Below, one piece after another: positions 4,552-6,081 of a stretch of DNA of 6,081 bases. Under the pieces are notes generated by a model. It searched no databases and had not been told where the DNA came from. It saw only the letters and a program-made list of their open reading frames with translations. The stretch lies in contig DKQR01000053.1 of NCBI GenBank assembly GCA_002471805.1, forward strand, positions 632 through 6,712, written 5' to 3'. The stretch's first letter is position 1, and each line of letters opens with the position of its first letter. Position numbers and translations under genes: made by a program. The stretch comes from Fidelibacterota bacterium UBA7303. GTDB lineage: Bacteria; Fidelibacterota; Marinisomatia; Marinisomatales; UBA1611.

Positions 4552-5874
4552 ATGGCAAAAGGGAAATGGCTAGAACTGGCTTACTGGACTCAGAAAAAAG
4601 CACAGTTATTAGGAGCGCAGGAAAGTTCAATTTCAATCAATCAAAGCCGTAGGGTTGAAGTTGACTACAGGGATGAGAAAATTGAAAAAATGAAAGAATC
4701 CAGTCAGCAAGGGCTATCCATTGAAATTTTTTCCAAAGGTCGTTATTCATCTCATTCCACCAACGATCTACGCAAAGGGTCTCTGGAGAAGTTTATTCAA
4801 AACGCTGTTGATCTTACAAGGTACCTGGAGGAAGATGAATATAGGGGCCTTACTGATCCAACCTTGTATCAGGGCCAATCGGACGCAGATCTTGATCTGT
4901 TTGATCCTGAATATGATGGTCTCACTACCAAAACCAGAAAGGAAGTTGCCATGAAGCTTGGCGCTCACCTGCTGGGTCAGGATGACCGCATAATATCTGT
5001 GGCTTCAGGATTCTCCGATAATTCCGGTGAAAACTACGTAGTAAAGTCCAATGGTTTTGAAGGTACACGTAAGGCGACATCATTCTCACAGTATGTGGAA
5101 GTGTCCATCCAGGGAGAAGGAGACAGAAAACCGCAAAACTGGCGCTATTACAGTGCTCGTCACCTGGCTGACCTGCCGAGCACAAAACAAACCGCCATGG
5201 AAGCACTAGAGCGTACACGATCCCAACTTGGACAGGCTAAGGTAAAAACTGATACAATGCCCATGATTGTGGAAAATTCCAACGCGGGCGGCCTTTTATG
5301 GCGACTCTCCCATCCGCTGAGCGGTGCATCGATCCAGCAAAAAAATTCTTTTCTTGACGGCAAGAAGGGAAAGAAGATTGCTTCCAAAGCACTTACAATT
5401 ACGGACGAACCTACAATCGTACGCGGGCTAGGCAGCCGGTTATACGATGGAGACGGCATCGCTGCCAAGACAATGCCCGTCATTCAGGATGGAGTTCTAA
5501 AGAATTATTATATTGATGTCTATTACGGCCGAAAACTGGGGTGGACACCAACTACAGGGTATGCTTCTAATATTGTAATTAAACCAGGAAAGCGAAGTGC
5601 AAAAGCTATTGAAAAGGACTTGGATAAAGGAATTTTGGTTACCAACTGGCTTGGCGGAAACGCCAATGGAACCACGGGTGATTTCTCTCTTGGAGTGGCA
5701 GGCTGGCTAATTGAAAACGGGCAACGCACACAACCCATTGGTGAAATGAATATATCCGGAAATTATACAGATCTGCTCATGAACTTGAAAGAAGTTGGTA
5801 ATGACCCTTATCCTTACTCATCCTTCAGAACCCCGACGCTACTTTTTAATGATGTAAAATTTTCCGGTACCTGA
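4552..5874 (+). CDS. tldE: TldE (PmbA) protease subunit
   Basis: A 440-residue partner of TldD; in E. coli the two form a heterodimer in which TldE lacks the zinc site and helps form the substrate channel. The first domain (about 22-90) has SRRVEVDYRDEKIEKMKES, typical of PmbA. The C-terminal domain shows GGLLWRLSHPLSGASIQ (246-262), KNSFLDGKKGKKIAS (264-278), GDGIAAKTMPVIQDG (300-314) and GTTGDFSLGVAGWLIENG (373-390), then EMNISGN. There is no HExxxH motif and no matching cysteine, as expected for this subunit. The N-terminus (MAKGKWLELAYWTQKK) has no signal peptide or twin arginine. It starts 3 nt after tldD, and its ribosome binding site (AGGGGG, 4540-4545) lies inside the last tldD codons, so the two are translated in close coupling. 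It ends with the only TGA stop among the genes here. Confidence 0.93.
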   Translation: MAKGKWLELAYWTQKKAQLLGAQESSISINQSRRVEVDYRDEKIEKMKESSQQGLSIEIFSKGRYSSHSTNDLRKGSLEKFIQNAVDLTRYLEEDEYRGLTDPTLYQGQSDADLDLFDPEYDGLTTKTRKEVAMKLGAHLLGQDDRIISVASGFSDNSGENYVVKSNGFEGTRKATSFSQYVEVSIQGEGDRKPQNWRYYSARHLADLPSTKQTAMEALERTRSQLGQAKVKTDTMPMIVENSNAGGLLWRLSHPLSGASIQQKNSFLDGKKGKKIASKALTITDEPTIVRGLGSRLYDGDGIAAKTMPVIQDGVLKNYYIDVYYGRKLGWTPTTGYASNIVIKPGKRSAKAIEKDLDKGILVTNWLGGNANGTTGDFSLGVAGWLIENGQRTQPIGEMNISGNYTDLLMNLKEVGNDPYPYSSFRTPTLLFNDVKFSGT

Positions 5875-6057
5875 TCCCAGTATCAAGAATTAGCTACACA
5901 TATCTTTCAGCTACTTATTGTTGGACAGGTGCTTTGCATTGTATTCCTTGCATTCAAGTGGTTAGCTCCAGCCCCCAGACAGACTCTATTATTCATTCTA
6001 CTGCAAGGAAGTGCTGCTCTGGCAGCTATTGTGGCTGTGTTTTTTTTAACTTCATAA
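5875..6057 (+). CDS. Open frame for two hydrophobic segments directly after tldE, start unclear
   Basis: The frame of tldE stays open for 60 codons after its TGA, to a TAA at 6055-6057. The translation is membrane-protein-like: a hydrophobic stretch of about 18 residues (IFQLLIVGQVLCIVFLAF, codons 5902-5955), a short turn with K-W and P-A-P-R, and a second stretch (LLFILLQGSAALAAIVAVFFL). Codons look ordinary for the window. There is no ATG or TTG in frame; the only common start is GTG at 5929, which would cut the first segment in half and has no good ribosome binding site. It may be a small membrane protein with a rare start, a 5'-truncated gene remnant, or a readthrough extension of TldE. 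I do not recognise a family. Confidence 0.3.
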   Translation, partial: SQYQELATHIFQLLIVGQVLCIVFLAFKWLAPAPRQTLLFILLQGSAALAAIVAVFFLTS

Positions 6058-6081
6058 AACAGCAAAATTGCCACACGGGTT

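Noticed and set aside
4925..5483. Long overlapping minus-strand open frames opposite tldE
   Set aside because: They are antisense shadows of a conserved gene, with cysteine/tryptophan-rich, unprotein-like translations and no ribosome binding sites.
5875..6081. Gene on the minus strand after tldE
   Set aside because: The minus-strand frames here are at most about 30 codons, lack ribosome binding sites and give no recognisable protein.

Overview
The window looks like a chromosomal piece of an AT-rich, free-living bacterium of the Fibrobacterota-Chlorobiota-Bacteroidota sphere. Candidatus Neomarinimicrobiota (Marinimicrobia, SAR406) is the best guess. This rests on a secreted Omp28/thioredoxin-like protein that ends in a dockerin-like EF-hand segment, a style common in that group, and on small exported lipoproteins and Shine-Dalgarno-led genes. 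It is an inference from gene style; the window has no rRNA or marker gene to settle it. All genes I can support are on the + strand.

Left part (1-1605): two small unrelated single-gene units are separated by copies of one intergenic element, a rho-independent-terminator-like sequence with a conserved 3' tail. The genes are a single-domain cupin (67-423) and a predicted lipoprotein made of two tandem YdhR-like ferredoxin-fold domains (664-1419). The second gene carries a 76-nt perfect internal repeat. Between them lie a bare TATAAT box and a 23-codon hydrophobic ORF with a good ribosome binding site, interrupted at a run of seven T. Downstream of the lipoprotein gene, 1420-1605 holds the third copy of the element and several short inverted repeats, two of which are mutually exclusive.

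Middle (1606-2962): a secreted Omp28-like thioredoxin-fold protein with a CPYC motif and a C-terminal dockerin-like calcium-binding segment, then a 69-residue charged protein of unknown function.

Right part (3028-5874): a tight tldD-tldE pair, the two subunits of the TldD/TldE (PmbA) zinc metalloprotease, 3 nt apart. The unusual point is that TldD begins with a twin-arginine signal and a lipobox, so it is predicted to be exported folded through Tat and anchored as a lipoprotein. TldE has no export signal. Since the family works as a TldD-TldE heterodimer, this suggests either hitchhiker export of the folded complex or separated roles for the two subunits. After tldE, the same frame stays open for 60 codons past its TGA and encodes two hydrophobic segments, with no conventional start codon ahead of them.

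The only likely operon is tldD-tldE, possibly with the 69-residue gene ahead of it. The other genes look like separate transcription units, two of which end at a terminator-like element.
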